From the NCBI GenBank assembly GCA_038062615.1, contig JBBTWV010000045.1:1-20876 (forward strand): DNA of 20,876 bases, in the 5' to 3' direction. Made by a program: the position numbers and the translations under genes. Positions 7,988 to 15,120 of the stretch are shown here, in pieces (position 1 is the first letter of the stretch; each line of letters starts with the position of its first letter). Source of the stretch: JBBTWV01 sp038062615. GTDB lineage: Bacteria > Patescibacteriota > Gracilibacteria > UBA1369 > UM-FILTER-53-11. The notes beneath the pieces were generated by a model. That model had not been told where the DNA came from, ran no database searches, and was given only the letters and a program-made list of their open reading frames with translations.

Positions 7988-9064
7988 TTATGGTTGTGGA
8001 AAAAATTGAGATAAGTACTTCTTTTGTTCTTCCAGCGCGGGCGTTGGTTTTTCGTACAGGTAATCAAAAATTTCATTGGGTTTTGGAATAGGCGTTTTTT
8101 CCGCTTTCTCGGCGGCTTCGCGAATTTTTCCTTCACTCTCATGAATAATTTTTTTCTCAAAATCTTCATCCCATAATTTTTTGTCCTGCAAAAATATTTT
8201 AAATCGAGTAATAGGATCCCTTTTGCGCCACTCTTTAACTTCGGCTTCACTGCGGTATTTCCCCGCATCATCGGAGGTGGTGTGATTTCCGTACCGGTAC
8301 GTGACGGCTTCAATAAGCGTTGGGCCGTGCCCACTGCGTGCTCGCTCGGCAGCCTCAAACATTACCGCATGCACCGCAAAAATATCGTTTCCATCTACCT
8401 GGATTCCAGGCATGCCACAGGCAATAGCTTTTTGAGCCAGTGTTTTAGCAGCCGTCTGCTTGGCACGCGATACCGAAATAGCCCACTGATTATTTTGGCA
8501 AAAAAAGACTGTGGGAATATTGAGGACGCCGGCAAAATTCATCGCTTCATAAAAATCACCTTCGGATGTGGCGCCATCGCCAAAATAAGAGACGGTGATG
8601 GCAGATTTTTTCTGCATTTTAAGGCCCCAAGCAAACCCAGTAGCGTGAAGCATGTGCGTACCCACTGGAATAGAAATGGGTGCCACATTAGCTTCAAAGT
8701 TGCTTCCCCACTCGTTTCCCATCCAGTATAAGTAAAGTTTTTCCAGCGGTACACCGTGCATGTGCGTAATGGCCAGCTCGCGAAAAGCCGGAAAAATAAA
8801 ATCGCTTTTTTGGATAGCCAACCCGCTGCCCACTTGCGCCGCTTCCTGGCCTTCAATAGAAGGGTAGGAACCTGATCTGCCCTGCCTTTGCAGGCTTATG
8901 AGCTTTTGATCCGCCATGCGATAAAAAACCATGCTGGCATAAATTTCGCGGAGCTTTTCATCGCTCCACGAAGGCAAAAGATCGGGTTTGACTACCCGCC
9001 CGTCAGGCCCTAAAACTTGGAACATCTCGTCGGCCAATGGATTGAATTTCTCAATAATCGTCAT
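7988..9064 (-). CDS. pdhA: Pyruvate/2-oxoacid dehydrogenase E1 alpha subunit
   Basis: A 358-aa thiamine-diphosphate-binding subunit of E1. The TPP motif begins at GDGATSEGD (162-170) and ends at CQNN (189-192), which matches the family pattern GDG...NN for Mg2+-diphosphate binding. YRYGNHTTSDDAGKYR (257-272) is the conserved active-site loop that lies near the E2 lipoyl arm. The sequence resembles the heterodimeric alpha/beta type of Gram-positive PDH and BCKDH rather than the single-chain AceE type. It lies 20 nt after lipA, with a possible weak promoter (TATAGT at 9079-9084) in the gap, and 5 nt before pdhB. Whether the substrate is pyruvate or a branched-chain 2-oxoacid is inferred, not shown. 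Confidence 0.93.
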   Translation of the reverse strand: MTIIEKFNPLADEMFQVLGPDGRVVKPDLLPSWSDEKLREIYASMVFYRMADQKLISLQRQGRSGSYPSIEGQEAAQVGSGLAIQKSDFIFPAFRELAITHMHGVPLEKLYLYWMGNEWGSNFEANVAPISIPVGTHMLHATGFAWGLKMQKKSAITVSYFGDGATSEGDFYEAMNFAGVLNIPTVFFCQNNQWAISVSRAKQTAAKTLAQKAIACGMPGIQVDGNDIFAVHAVMFEAAERARSGHGPTLIEAVTYRYGNHTTSDDAGKYRSEAEVKEWRKRDPITRFKIFLQDKKLWDEDFEKKIIHESEGKIREAAEKAEKTPIPKPNEIFDYLYEKPTPALEEQKKYLSQFFPQP

Positions 9065-9078
9065 AAGAAAACGCGAAT

Positions 9079-9084
9079 ACTATA
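9079..9084 (-). promoter_or_regulatory. Possible internal -10 box before pdhA
   Basis: TATAGT reads towards pdhA and ends 14 nt before its ATG, in the lipA-pdhA gap. No matching -35 box was found at 16-18 nt, so this may be only a secondary promoter or chance. Confidence 0.25.
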
Positions 9085-10029
9085 TCATTTACCTTTATCT
9101 TCGATGCAGCTTTTAATAAAGAGCTCGCCGGCTTTATACGAAGACCTTACGTAAGGCCCAGCTGCCACATATAAAAATCCCATCTCTAATCCTTTGGCCT
9201 CGTATTCTTCAAACTGCTCCGGTGCGACGTATTCAGTTACTTTTAAATTCCAAGCGGTTGGACGCAAATACTGCCCAATTGTTAAAAAAATCACCCCAAC
9301 GGTGCGCAAATCTTTCATCGCCTGCAAAACTTCGTCGGGTTTTTCTCCCAAGCCCACCATAATAGAGGACTTGGTGAACATTTTCGAGTCTGCTTTTTTG
9401 ACGTATTCCAAAACGCCCAGCGACTGTTTGTAACTGGCTCGCCGGTCACGCGCCACCGTCTGCAAACGTTCCACCGTCTCAATATTATGCGCGTACACGT
9501 GCGGTTTGGCATCCATAACTTTTTGAATGTCTGCCTGCTTGCCTTGGAAGTCAGAAGTCAAAACTTCCACCATAATCCTTGGGAAGTTCGTTCTTAAATG
9601 TTCAATGCACTTTGCAAAATGGCTCGCGCCACCATCGGCTACATCATCGCGATCCACGCAGGTAATCACCGCGTAATCAATTCCCAATTTGCCTATAGCT
9701 TCGGCCAAGTGCTGCGGCTCCTGCGGATCCAGCGGACGTGGTTTCCCATGATTCACATGGCAAAATCGGCAGGCGCGCGTGCAGGTATCTCCCATCAACA
9801 TAAATGTTGCCGTGCCTCCGCTCCAACACTCGCTTATGTTAGGGCACATTGCCTCCTCGCAAACCGTGGCCAGTTTTAGTTCTTTTGCGGTCTCGCGAAT
9901 TTTTTCATACCGCCCGTTGGGCAGTTTGATTTTGACTTTCATCCAGTCCGGCTTTTTAAAATCACCAGGAACAAGCTGGATCATCGTCTGCGGCGAGGCG
10001 CGTTTGGATGGGCACTGCGAACAGGACAT
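9085..10029 (-). CDS. lipA: Lipoyl synthase (radical SAM)
   Basis: This 314-aa enzyme inserts two sulfur atoms into a protein-bound octanoyl group to make the lipoyl cofactor needed by E2. The auxiliary [4Fe-4S] cluster motif Cx4Cx5C is at Cys57, Cys62 and Cys68. The radical SAM motif CxxxCxxC is at Cys83, Cys87 and Cys90, followed by HVNHGKP. The C-terminal RSSY (295-298) supplies the serine ligand of the auxiliary cluster. GQYLRPTAWNL (252-262) matches the family's GQYLxPxxxxL segment. An N-terminal SCSQC (residues 2-6) is unusual. The gene heads the pdh operon, which fits its job of lipoylating pdhC. No lipB, lipM or lplA is in the window, so the octanoyl source must lie elsewhere. The cysteine desulfurase at 15121 could supply sulfur for its clusters. 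Confidence 0.95.
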   Translation of the reverse strand: MSCSQCPSKRASPQTMIQLVPGDFKKPDWMKVKIKLPNGRYEKIRETAKELKLATVCEEAMCPNISECWSGGTATFMLMGDTCTRACRFCHVNHGKPRPLDPQEPQHLAEAIGKLGIDYAVITCVDRDDVADGGASHFAKCIEHLRTNFPRIMVEVLTSDFQGKQADIQKVMDAKPHVYAHNIETVERLQTVARDRRASYKQSLGVLEYVKKADSKMFTKSSIMVGLGEKPDEVLQAMKDLRTVGVIFLTIGQYLRPTAWNLKVTEYVAPEQFEEYEAKGLEMGFLYVAAGPYVRSSYKAGELFIKSCIEDKGK

Positions 10030-10038
10030 AGAGCGGCA

Positions 10039-10044
10039 ATTATA
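10039..10044 (-). promoter_or_regulatory. -10 box of the lipA-pdhABC operon
   Basis: A perfect TATAAT on the minus strand lies 9 nt before the lipA ATG, in the 24-nt gap after the exonuclease gene. A weak ATTACA lies 16 nt upstream. The predicted transcript start is within a few nt of the ATG, implying a leaderless lipA message. Confidence 0.55.
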
Positions 10045-10053
10045 CCAGGATGT

Positions 10054-10650
10054 TTAGGCTTGTAATAGCGCCGCGCACTCCTTGGGCGATCTCTCATAAA
10101 ACTCCTGGAATCGCCCCAATTCTTCAAATCCGCAGGCGGTAAGTTTTTTAATCATGCGAATGAGGAGGTGCGCCGTGGCCAGCGCATCGGCATTTGCACG
10201 GTGGGCGCGTTCGTGATGGATTTTAAGGGTGCGACACAAATCTCCCAAATTATAATGAATGAGCCCGGGGAAGGTTCGCCTGGCCAATTGCAACGTGCAA
10301 ATAATAGAATTTTCCAGCGGTGTACAGGCGCTGCGCACCAGCTCCGCATTCACAAAACGATAATCAAAAAGCGCATTATGAGCCACAAAAACCTGTCCTT
10401 TCAAAAAATTGCTGATTCTCTCTGCCTCTTCAAAAAAACTTGGGGCATTGGCGGTGTGGCGGTTGGTAATGCCGGTAAGCCAAGTGATGGTGGGAGGAAT
10501 ATTTCGTCCAGGATTTATAAAAGTAGAGAGCGTATCAATGACCTGCCCGTCCAAAACTTTTACGGCGCCAATTTCAATTATCCGGTCCATTACAGGATGG
10601 CTGCCGGTAGTTTCCACATCAATGACCACGAATGGAAGTTTTGAAATCAT
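10054..10650 (-). CDS. DEDDh 3'-5' exonuclease (DnaQ/PolIII-epsilon-like)
   Basis: A 198-aa protein consisting of one exonuclease domain that removes nucleotides from 3' ends with two metal ions. Exo I is DVETTG (Asp11, Glu13), Exo II is HNALFDYRFV (Asp96), and Exo III is HRANADA (His150, Asp155), so all five DEDDh residues are present. No GIY-YIG, helicase or polymerase domain is attached. It may therefore be a stand-alone proofreading or repair exonuclease, or the epsilon subunit of Pol III. ATG 10650 is chosen because it sits directly before the first strand; an in-frame start at 10686 would run into the divergent DoxX-type gene. It lies just upstream of lipA, and the lipA promoter in between suggests separate transcription. 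Confidence 0.88.
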   Translation of the reverse strand: MISKLPFVVIDVETTGSHPVMDRIIEIGAVKVLDGQVIDTLSTFINPGRNIPPTITWLTGITNRHTANAPSFFEEAERISNFLKGQVFVAHNALFDYRFVNAELVRSACTPLENSIICTLQLARRTFPGLIHYNLGDLCRTLKIHHERAHRANADALATAHLLIRMIKKLTACGFEELGRFQEFYERSPKECAALLQA

Positions 10651-10658
10651 GTTATAAT
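10651..10658. promoter_or_regulatory. Shared divergent -10 region
   Basis: GTTATAAT lies between divergent starts at 10650 and 10674. On the plus strand TATAAT (10653-10658) precedes the DoxX-type ATG by 15 nt. On the minus strand TATAAC (10656-10651) abuts the exonuclease ATG, too close for a normal start there. No convincing -35 was found on either side. The plus-strand assignment is the better one. Confidence 0.45.
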
Positions 10659-10673
10659 CGTCAAGAAAATACC

Positions 10674-11726
10674 ATGAATAACTCACCTTCTCCTATGAAA
10701 AAGTTGCTTTCACTTGCCGCAATCTTTGTTTTTTGGGCTTATATTGGCACGGTACAGGCTCATGAGAAATGGTTCACGGGTAATTTTGTGCCATCTCCCA
10801 ATAAGCCGCTTCTCTTTACAACGTGGAACACGGTGAACTCCTCACTGCTCCTCTCGGCTTTTTTTGGTCTGCTGGCGGCGGTTCTTTTTCACTTCTCTAT
10901 TCGTCCGCATGCGTGGACCCGTCACATTGTTGCCGCTTTTGCCGCATATAAAAGCTGGACTTCTCTCCTGCTCCGCGTGTTTACGGGAATGCTCCTTTTT
11001 ATGGCAGGTTACATGCATTTTTTGTTTGCACCAGATCTCTTAGCCGAAAATCTTCTGCCTATTGCCGCTAATATTTTACTCGCCGCCGAACTCATAGCCG
11101 GTCTTGGTTTAATTATTGGAATTTTCCCGCGTTTTTTTAGCGCCGTGGGTCTGATTCTTTACCTCCTTATGTTTTTAGCGTTCCCGGTATCGAGCGTTTT
11201 GGCCCATGCATTCTTTGTCGGAGCTTTTGTGTATCTCATTATTATGGGAGATTCCACATTGCCAAAAGTGAAAGGTGAAAAAATGTTCCATAATATGATT
11301 TTGATGACCGCTTTTAAAAAAGCCCGGCCTTACGCCATGTTCATTCTGCGTTTTTTTACGGGACTGGCTCTAATATTTGCCGCCTTCTTTGCCAAAATTT
11401 ACGAACCCGGTTACGCGTTAGAATTTTTAAGGATGCACCCCGTAAATTTTATGCCGGCGCTTGGTTTCGCCAATTTTACTAATGAGATATTTGTTTTAGC
11501 CGCCGGACTCACCGAAATTTCCATCGGGTTGCTCATTATTTTCGGCATTCTGAACCGTTTTATCGGTGCTTTTTTGATCGTTACTTTTACCCTTACCTTG
11601 AGTATTTTTGGAATCAAGGAGCTTTTAGGGCACTTCCCTCTCTATGCTGCGGCAGTGGCGCTTGTGCTCAACGGCGGCGGCGAGAAGTGGTCAGCCGAGC
11701 TGCCGAAAAAATCGCATCCGGCATAA
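10674..11726 (+). CDS. Two-repeat DoxX-type integral membrane protein
   Basis: A 350-aa protein with a signal peptide at about residues 8-29 ending in VQA, followed by HEKWF at 30-34. About nine membrane helices follow. The DoxX-type unit occurs twice: LLRVFTGMLLFMAGYMHFL (99-117) matches ILRFFTGLALIFAAFFAKI (224-242), and the AAELIAGLGLIIGIFPRFF stretch (137-155) matches AAGLTEISIGLLIIFGILNRF (277-297). DoxX relatives include a subunit of an archaeal thiosulfate:quinone oxidoreductase and poorly defined redox or stress membrane proteins, so an electron-transfer role is only a family-level guess. ATG 10674 is used because it follows a TATAAT box; ATG 10695 is the alternative. It is convergent with the exported-protein gene, 12 nt apart. 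Confidence 0.78.
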   Translation: MNNSPSPMKKLLSLAAIFVFWAYIGTVQAHEKWFTGNFVPSPNKPLLFTTWNTVNSSLLLSAFFGLLAAVLFHFSIRPHAWTRHIVAAFAAYKSWTSLLLRVFTGMLLFMAGYMHFLFAPDLLAENLLPIAANILLAAELIAGLGLIIGIFPRFFSAVGLILYLLMFLAFPVSSVLAHAFFVGAFVYLIIMGDSTLPKVKGEKMFHNMILMTAFKKARPYAMFILRFFTGLALIFAAFFAKIYEPGYALEFLRMHPVNFMPALGFANFTNEIFVLAAGLTEISIGLLIIFGILNRFIGAFLIVTFTLTLSIFGIKELLGHFPLYAAAVALVLNGGGEKWSAELPKKSHPA

Positions 11727-11738
11727 CCGCGGCACGAT
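11706..11738 (-). terminator. Probable intrinsic terminator of the minus-strand sugar operon
   Basis: Read on the minus strand, ATCGTGCCG pairs with CGGATGCGAT (9 bp including two G-T pairs and one bulged A) around a 9-nt loop, followed at once by a run of T (11711-11706). It begins directly after the stop codon of the exported-protein gene and lies mostly inside the 3' end of the convergent DoxX-type gene. Confidence 0.5.
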
Positions 11739-12371
11739 TTACTTAAAATCAATTTTTAGGAAATCCCTTTGATATTCTTCTTGTTTTGAATAATTTTCTA
11801 TCCACTTGCTATTGGCAAAAACGAAATAGAGTGTTTTGCCTTTGAGTTTTTTAATGGGTTGAGTTATATCACCCAGATGGTCTCCAGAAGGCTCTACTAT
11901 AACCACTTGCCGAATCGTTCGCTTGCCGATGATTTTGCCTTTCTTGCGGCTTACCCGATTAAATCGGTGGTCTTTTGGTCCGTCATAATAGAGATAATTT
12001 ATAGAATCATTTTCAATGAAAATTTCTTTATTGGGGTTCAATAATGTATCCGCCATTCCTCTGCCGGCATCCTGAAACCCATGAATTTCCGTAAGAGGTA
12101 TTCCTGCCTTGGCATCATCATATGATTTGGGTTGCAGTGACGCATTCACTCTGACGGCAAATGGCTCGCTCAGAATGAGAATCAAATCGAATGGCTCATT
12201 TTTTAATTTAGCCGCGTGGTCTTCAACCGGTATTATTTTTCCATTCTGTCTCAGCTCGATTTCAAAATGTTGATTATGAGCATAGGCCAAAGGCACTTTA
12301 GGAATAATCAAGGCGCCACATAGAATGGTGATGCTGATAGCCAGTATACGGTGTAGCGCTGAGTGATTCAT
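11739..12371 (-). CDS. Small exported protein of unknown function
   Basis: A 210-aa protein with an N-terminal hydrophobic segment (about residues 8-30) ending in AYA at 29-31, followed by a polar mature part, so it is likely secreted or periplasmic. There is no lipobox. The mature part is rich in charged residues, Asn, Tyr and predicted strands; I recognise no family or active site. ATG 12371 overlaps the stop of the flippase-like gene as ATGA (4 nt), which points to translational coupling. An earlier in-frame start at 12470 would remove the signal peptide from the N-terminus and is rejected. It is the last gene of the nucleotide-sugar dehydrogenase / flippase operon and is followed by a probable terminator. 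A link to envelope glycan export is inferred only from this position. Confidence 0.72.
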   Translation of the reverse strand: MNHSALHRILAISITILCGALIIPKVPLAYAHNQHFEIELRQNGKIIPVEDHAAKLKNEPFDLILILSEPFAVRVNASLQPKSYDDAKAGIPLTEIHGFQDAGRGMADTLLNPNKEIFIENDSINYLYYDGPKDHRFNRVSRKKGKIIGKRTIRQVVIVEPSGDHLGDITQPIKKLKGKTLYFVFANSKWIENYSKQEEYQRDFLKIDFK

Positions 12372-13312
12372 AGAGGTGAATGGGGTAATGATTTTTTGTT
12401 GCGTCGTTTTTCCAACCACAATATCGGCAGGGCGATAAAAAGGAAGAGCGCTTCGGCCACAACCGTCCATATTCGGCTTGCGAGCGCAAATATAATGGCG
12501 ATGTGCGGTGCGCTTATTCCCTTAAGCGCCAGGTACCAAATGCCTTCTCGTACGCCTAATCCGCCGGGTGTAAAAATGGCAAGAATGCTGGCAACATACG
12601 AAAAACTGCCGATGCTGATGAGCAGCGGGAACTGGTGCGGGCTGACGTGGGTAAATGATTTAAGAAATAGAACTTGAGCCAAACCCACGCCAAACATGCC
12701 GATTAAGTAGACAATTTGCAAAAATAATAATTCGGCAAATTTTGCGTGGCCGGTTGCGTGGATGGGCTCGCGTTTAGCCAATTTAAGATACAAGTTAATG
12801 ATGGCGTAAAAAACCTTAGGAATTAAAAGGACAACGCCAAGAAGGCTGATGATGATGGTGCCGATGACAGAAAATTTCCCAAGCCCTGGTATTTGCAAAA
12901 TCGCCACGAGTGAAATATAAGAGCCCGCCAGGATTTCCAGCACGCCTTCGGCGCCGGTGCTGAGGAGGGTGACGGAATTAGGAATGCCGAGCGGATGCAT
13001 AAATTTCATTCTCGCCACGGCAATCCAAATTTTGCCGGGGATGTATTTGGCAGGCTGGGTGATGATAAAGAAGAGGAAGGCGTGAGTAAGCGAAATAGGA
13101 TAATGAAGAGATTTAAGAATCAACGTCCATCCGATGGAGAGCAAAAAGAAGGTTATGAAATAGGCCGCCGTTGCCCAAAAAAGCCAGAGAAGATCAAAGT
13201 GAAGCGGGAAAGATCGAATCTGACTCCAGTTTTTGAGGAACTCGCGCCCTAAAAAGTAAAAGAGAGCGATGATGATGAGGACCGAGGCTATGTTAAGCGC
13301 AATTTTTTTCAT
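12368..13312 (-). CDS. Flippase-like / lysylphosphatidylglycerol synthase TM-region family membrane protein
   Basis: A 314-aa polytopic protein with about eight helices and no soluble catalytic domain. It carries the family hallmarks AKYIPGKIW (88-96), a Glu in STGAEGVLEI (118-127), and PGGLGVREG (249-257). These define the LPG_synthase_TM / UPF0104 (YbhN, AglD-like) family, whose members are thought to act on or flip lipid-linked substrates. The C-terminal tail is basic (EKRRNKKS). It lies 6 nt after the nucleotide-sugar dehydrogenase gene and shares an ATGA overlap with the next gene, so the three form one operon. The partner enzyme suggests a lipid-linked sugar as substrate, but this is inference. 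No Shine-Dalgarno sequence is present. Confidence 0.85.
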   Translation of the reverse strand: MKKIALNIASVLIIIALFYFLGREFLKNWSQIRSFPLHFDLLWLFWATAAYFITFFLLSIGWTLILKSLHYPISLTHAFLFFIITQPAKYIPGKIWIAVARMKFMHPLGIPNSVTLLSTGAEGVLEILAGSYISLVAILQIPGLGKFSVIGTIIISLLGVVLLIPKVFYAIINLYLKLAKREPIHATGHAKFAELLFLQIVYLIGMFGVGLAQVLFLKSFTHVSPHQFPLLISIGSFSYVASILAIFTPGGLGVREGIWYLALKGISAPHIAIIFALASRIWTVVAEALFLFIALPILWLEKRRNKKSLPHSPL

Positions 13313-13318
13313 AAATTT

Positions 13319-14554
13319 CTAATGCCCGATCCCTTTATAGGCTATGCCGCATGCGAGAATATCCTTTTTAGAAAGACAGTTGCGTCCGTCAATCATCACT
13401 TTTACACCAGCGCGTTTTAATTCTGTCGGCTTTATTTTTTGGAAAGCGGAATGGTTTGTTGCCAAAATAATTGCCGGACATTTTTTAAAAAGTTCCTGCA
13501 TGGTTTTAGTGTCCGAAAGTTTTGGCAAAAATGGATCAAACGCCAGTACCTTCATTTTTTTTGATTTTAAAATTTCCATAACTTTGAGCGCCGGTGATTC
13601 GCGCATATCGTCCACATCTTTTTTGTAGGCAAGACCAAGAACTCCCACGGTGGTATTGGCCAGCGTGCGGCCAAGTTTTATTAATTCTTTTTCCAGGAGG
13701 CTCACCGTGTAGGCCGGCATGCCATTATTCACCTCGCGTGCCATGCTTAAAAACCGATGCTCAAAGCCGCTATGGAGTGCGCGTTCAATGAGATAGTAAG
13801 GATCCACCGGAATGCAGTGCCCACCAACCCCAACACCCGGAAAGTGCGCCATAAATGCAAAGGGTTTTGTTTTGGCTCCTTCAATCACCTCCAAAAGATC
13901 AATGCCGAGCACATCAAATGACATAGCCAGCTCATTTACGTAGGCAATGTTAATGTCGCGAAAGGTGTTCTCAATAATTTTGGTGGCTTCCGCTGATTTT
14001 AAGTTGCTGAGCACTTTTACTTCAGACTGCAAAAAAGACCGATAAAATTCCGCGGCAGCATGAGTGCTTTTTTCGTCTAATCCACACACGTTGCGGGGAA
14101 TATTTATGAGCGTCCATTTTTGATTTCCAGGATCAATGCGTTCCGGGCAGTGTGCCAAGAAAAAATCTTTTCCTGCCACCGCGCCAAATCGCTCTAGGAT
14201 GGGTAGAACCACTTCTTCGCAAGTTCCGGGATTGATGGTGGATTCCACAATAACCAGCTGGCCTTTTTTCAAATTTTTTGCCACCGAGAGCGCCGCATTT
14301 TTGAGCGGGCCATAATCGGGCTGAAAGTTTTTTAAAACGGGCGTTGGAACGCAAATAATGCTGATATCCGCCTCGCGTATTTTTTCAAAATGGTTGGTGG
14401 CGGTAAAGTTGGCTGATTTGAGGTTTTTTTTGGCGCGATCAACCGCGTGGCCAGAAATATCCAGACCGATAACGCCATATTTTTTCGTCTTAATAAGCAG
14501 CTGGGCGAGCGGAAACCCAACATACCCAAGGCCAAGAATAGCAACGGTCTTCAT
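13319..14554 (-). CDS. Nucleotide-sugar 6-dehydrogenase (UDP-glucose / UDP-ManNAc dehydrogenase family)
   Basis: This 411-aa NAD-dependent enzyme oxidises the C6 hydroxyl of a UDP-sugar to a carboxylate, giving a uronic acid for surface glycans. The NAD-binding motif GLGYVG is at 8-13, VPTPV at 69-73, ESTINPGT at 104-111, CPERIDPG at 136-143, and the catalytic Cys247 lies in GVGGHCIPVDPYYL (241-254). The C-terminal UDP-binding domain is complete. STINPGT and the long middle part look closer to the WecC/UDP-ManNAc group than to Ugd, but the substrate is not settled, so no symbol is given. It starts the minus-strand operon with the flippase-like and exported proteins. A TACACT box lies 7 nt before the ATG, back to back with the promoter of the divergent membrane protein. 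Confidence 0.9.
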   Translation of the reverse strand: MKTVAILGLGYVGFPLAQLLIKTKKYGVIGLDISGHAVDRAKKNLKSANFTATNHFEKIREADISIICVPTPVLKNFQPDYGPLKNAALSVAKNLKKGQLVIVESTINPGTCEEVVLPILERFGAVAGKDFFLAHCPERIDPGNQKWTLINIPRNVCGLDEKSTHAAAEFYRSFLQSEVKVLSNLKSAEATKIIENTFRDINIAYVNELAMSFDVLGIDLLEVIEGAKTKPFAFMAHFPGVGVGGHCIPVDPYYLIERALHSGFEHRFLSMAREVNNGMPAYTVSLLEKELIKLGRTLANTTVGVLGLAYKKDVDDMRESPALKVMEILKSKKMKVLAFDPFLPKLSDTKTMQELFKKCPAIILATNHSAFQKIKPTELKRAGVKVMIDGRNCLSKKDILACGIAYKGIGH

Positions 14555-14561
14555 GAGCCCC

Positions 14562-14567
14562 AGTGTA
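14562..14567 (-). promoter_or_regulatory. -10 box of the sugar operon
   Basis: TACACT (4 of 6) on the minus strand lies 7 nt before the ATG at 14554. No good -35 was found. The distance to the ATG matches the other short-leader promoters here. Confidence 0.35.
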
Positions 14568-14581
14568 GCATGGATGGCCGG

Positions 14582-14610
14582 TTGATTGATCTGTAAAAAT
14601 GTGATAGAAT
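14582..14610 (+). promoter_or_regulatory. Promoter of the four-helix membrane protein
   Basis: TTGATT at 14582-14587 and TAGAAT at 14605-14610 are separated by exactly 17 nt, a good sigma-70-type promoter. The ATG follows 9 nt after the -10 box, so the message is predicted to be leaderless or nearly so. Confidence 0.6.
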
Positions 14611-14619
14611 AAACGGATT

Positions 14620-15075
14620 ATGCACCAAAACAAAAATACACTTTCGCTTGAGTTGTGCTCTATTTTTTCAATGATTACCGGCGTGGCTACGGCGGCAACC
14701 CTCTTTGTGGCCAGTAATGTCATAAAACTTTTTTCTTCTAACCCCGGCCAACTAACGCTCGCTTTTTTAATGGTGGTTTTGCCGCTTATTCTCCAGGCAG
14801 TGGGATCCGCCGGTCTGCTTTTTCACTGGTATCGAGCCTGGCGCATTCATCCGGGAACGGTGGTGGATGTTCTCCAATGGTTTGCTGGATTTCTTGGTGC
14901 CGCCGGTATTTTTGATGGCATGATGCGCTTTTTCCGTCACGGGGCCTGGATGGCGCAAGGTCCTGGACCGCTTGCCGTTGACCTCATTCTCGTGCTTCTC
15001 TTTGCGCTATGGATCATTGCTTCGTATCAAATGAATAGGCAGATGGAACGGACGGGGAAATGTGATTATTGCTGA
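14620..15075 (+). CDS. Small four-helix membrane protein of unknown function
   Basis: A 151-aa protein with four likely membrane helices at about residues 12-32, 46-69, 82-101 and 117-136. It ends in a polar tail, KCDYC, with two cysteines. No family is recognised. The second and third helices are joined by HWYRAWRIHPGT, which is basic and probably cytoplasmic. The start is set by a strong promoter ending 9 nt upstream. The gene is divergent from the nucleotide-sugar dehydrogenase and lies 45 nt before the cysteine desulfurase, which has its own -10 box, so it may be a single-gene unit. It could be an envelope protein, but nothing in the sequence shows it. Confidence 0.65.
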   Translation: MHQNKNTLSLELCSIFSMITGVATAATLFVASNVIKLFSSNPGQLTLAFLMVVLPLILQAVGSAGLLFHWYRAWRIHPGTVVDVLQWFAGFLGAAGIFDGMMRFFRHGAWMAQGPGPLAVDLILVLLFALWIIASYQMNRQMERTGKCDYC

Positions 15076-15105
15076 ATGCGTCGCGCTTAGGGCGCCCTTC
15101 CGTGG

Positions 15106-15111
15106 TAGAAT
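15106..15111 (+). promoter_or_regulatory. -10 box of the cysteine desulfurase gene
   Basis: TAGAAT (5 of 6) lies 9 nt before the ATG at 15121 in the 45-nt gap. No good -35 was found at 16-18 nt. Confidence 0.4.
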
Positions 15112-15120
15112 TTTGCCATC

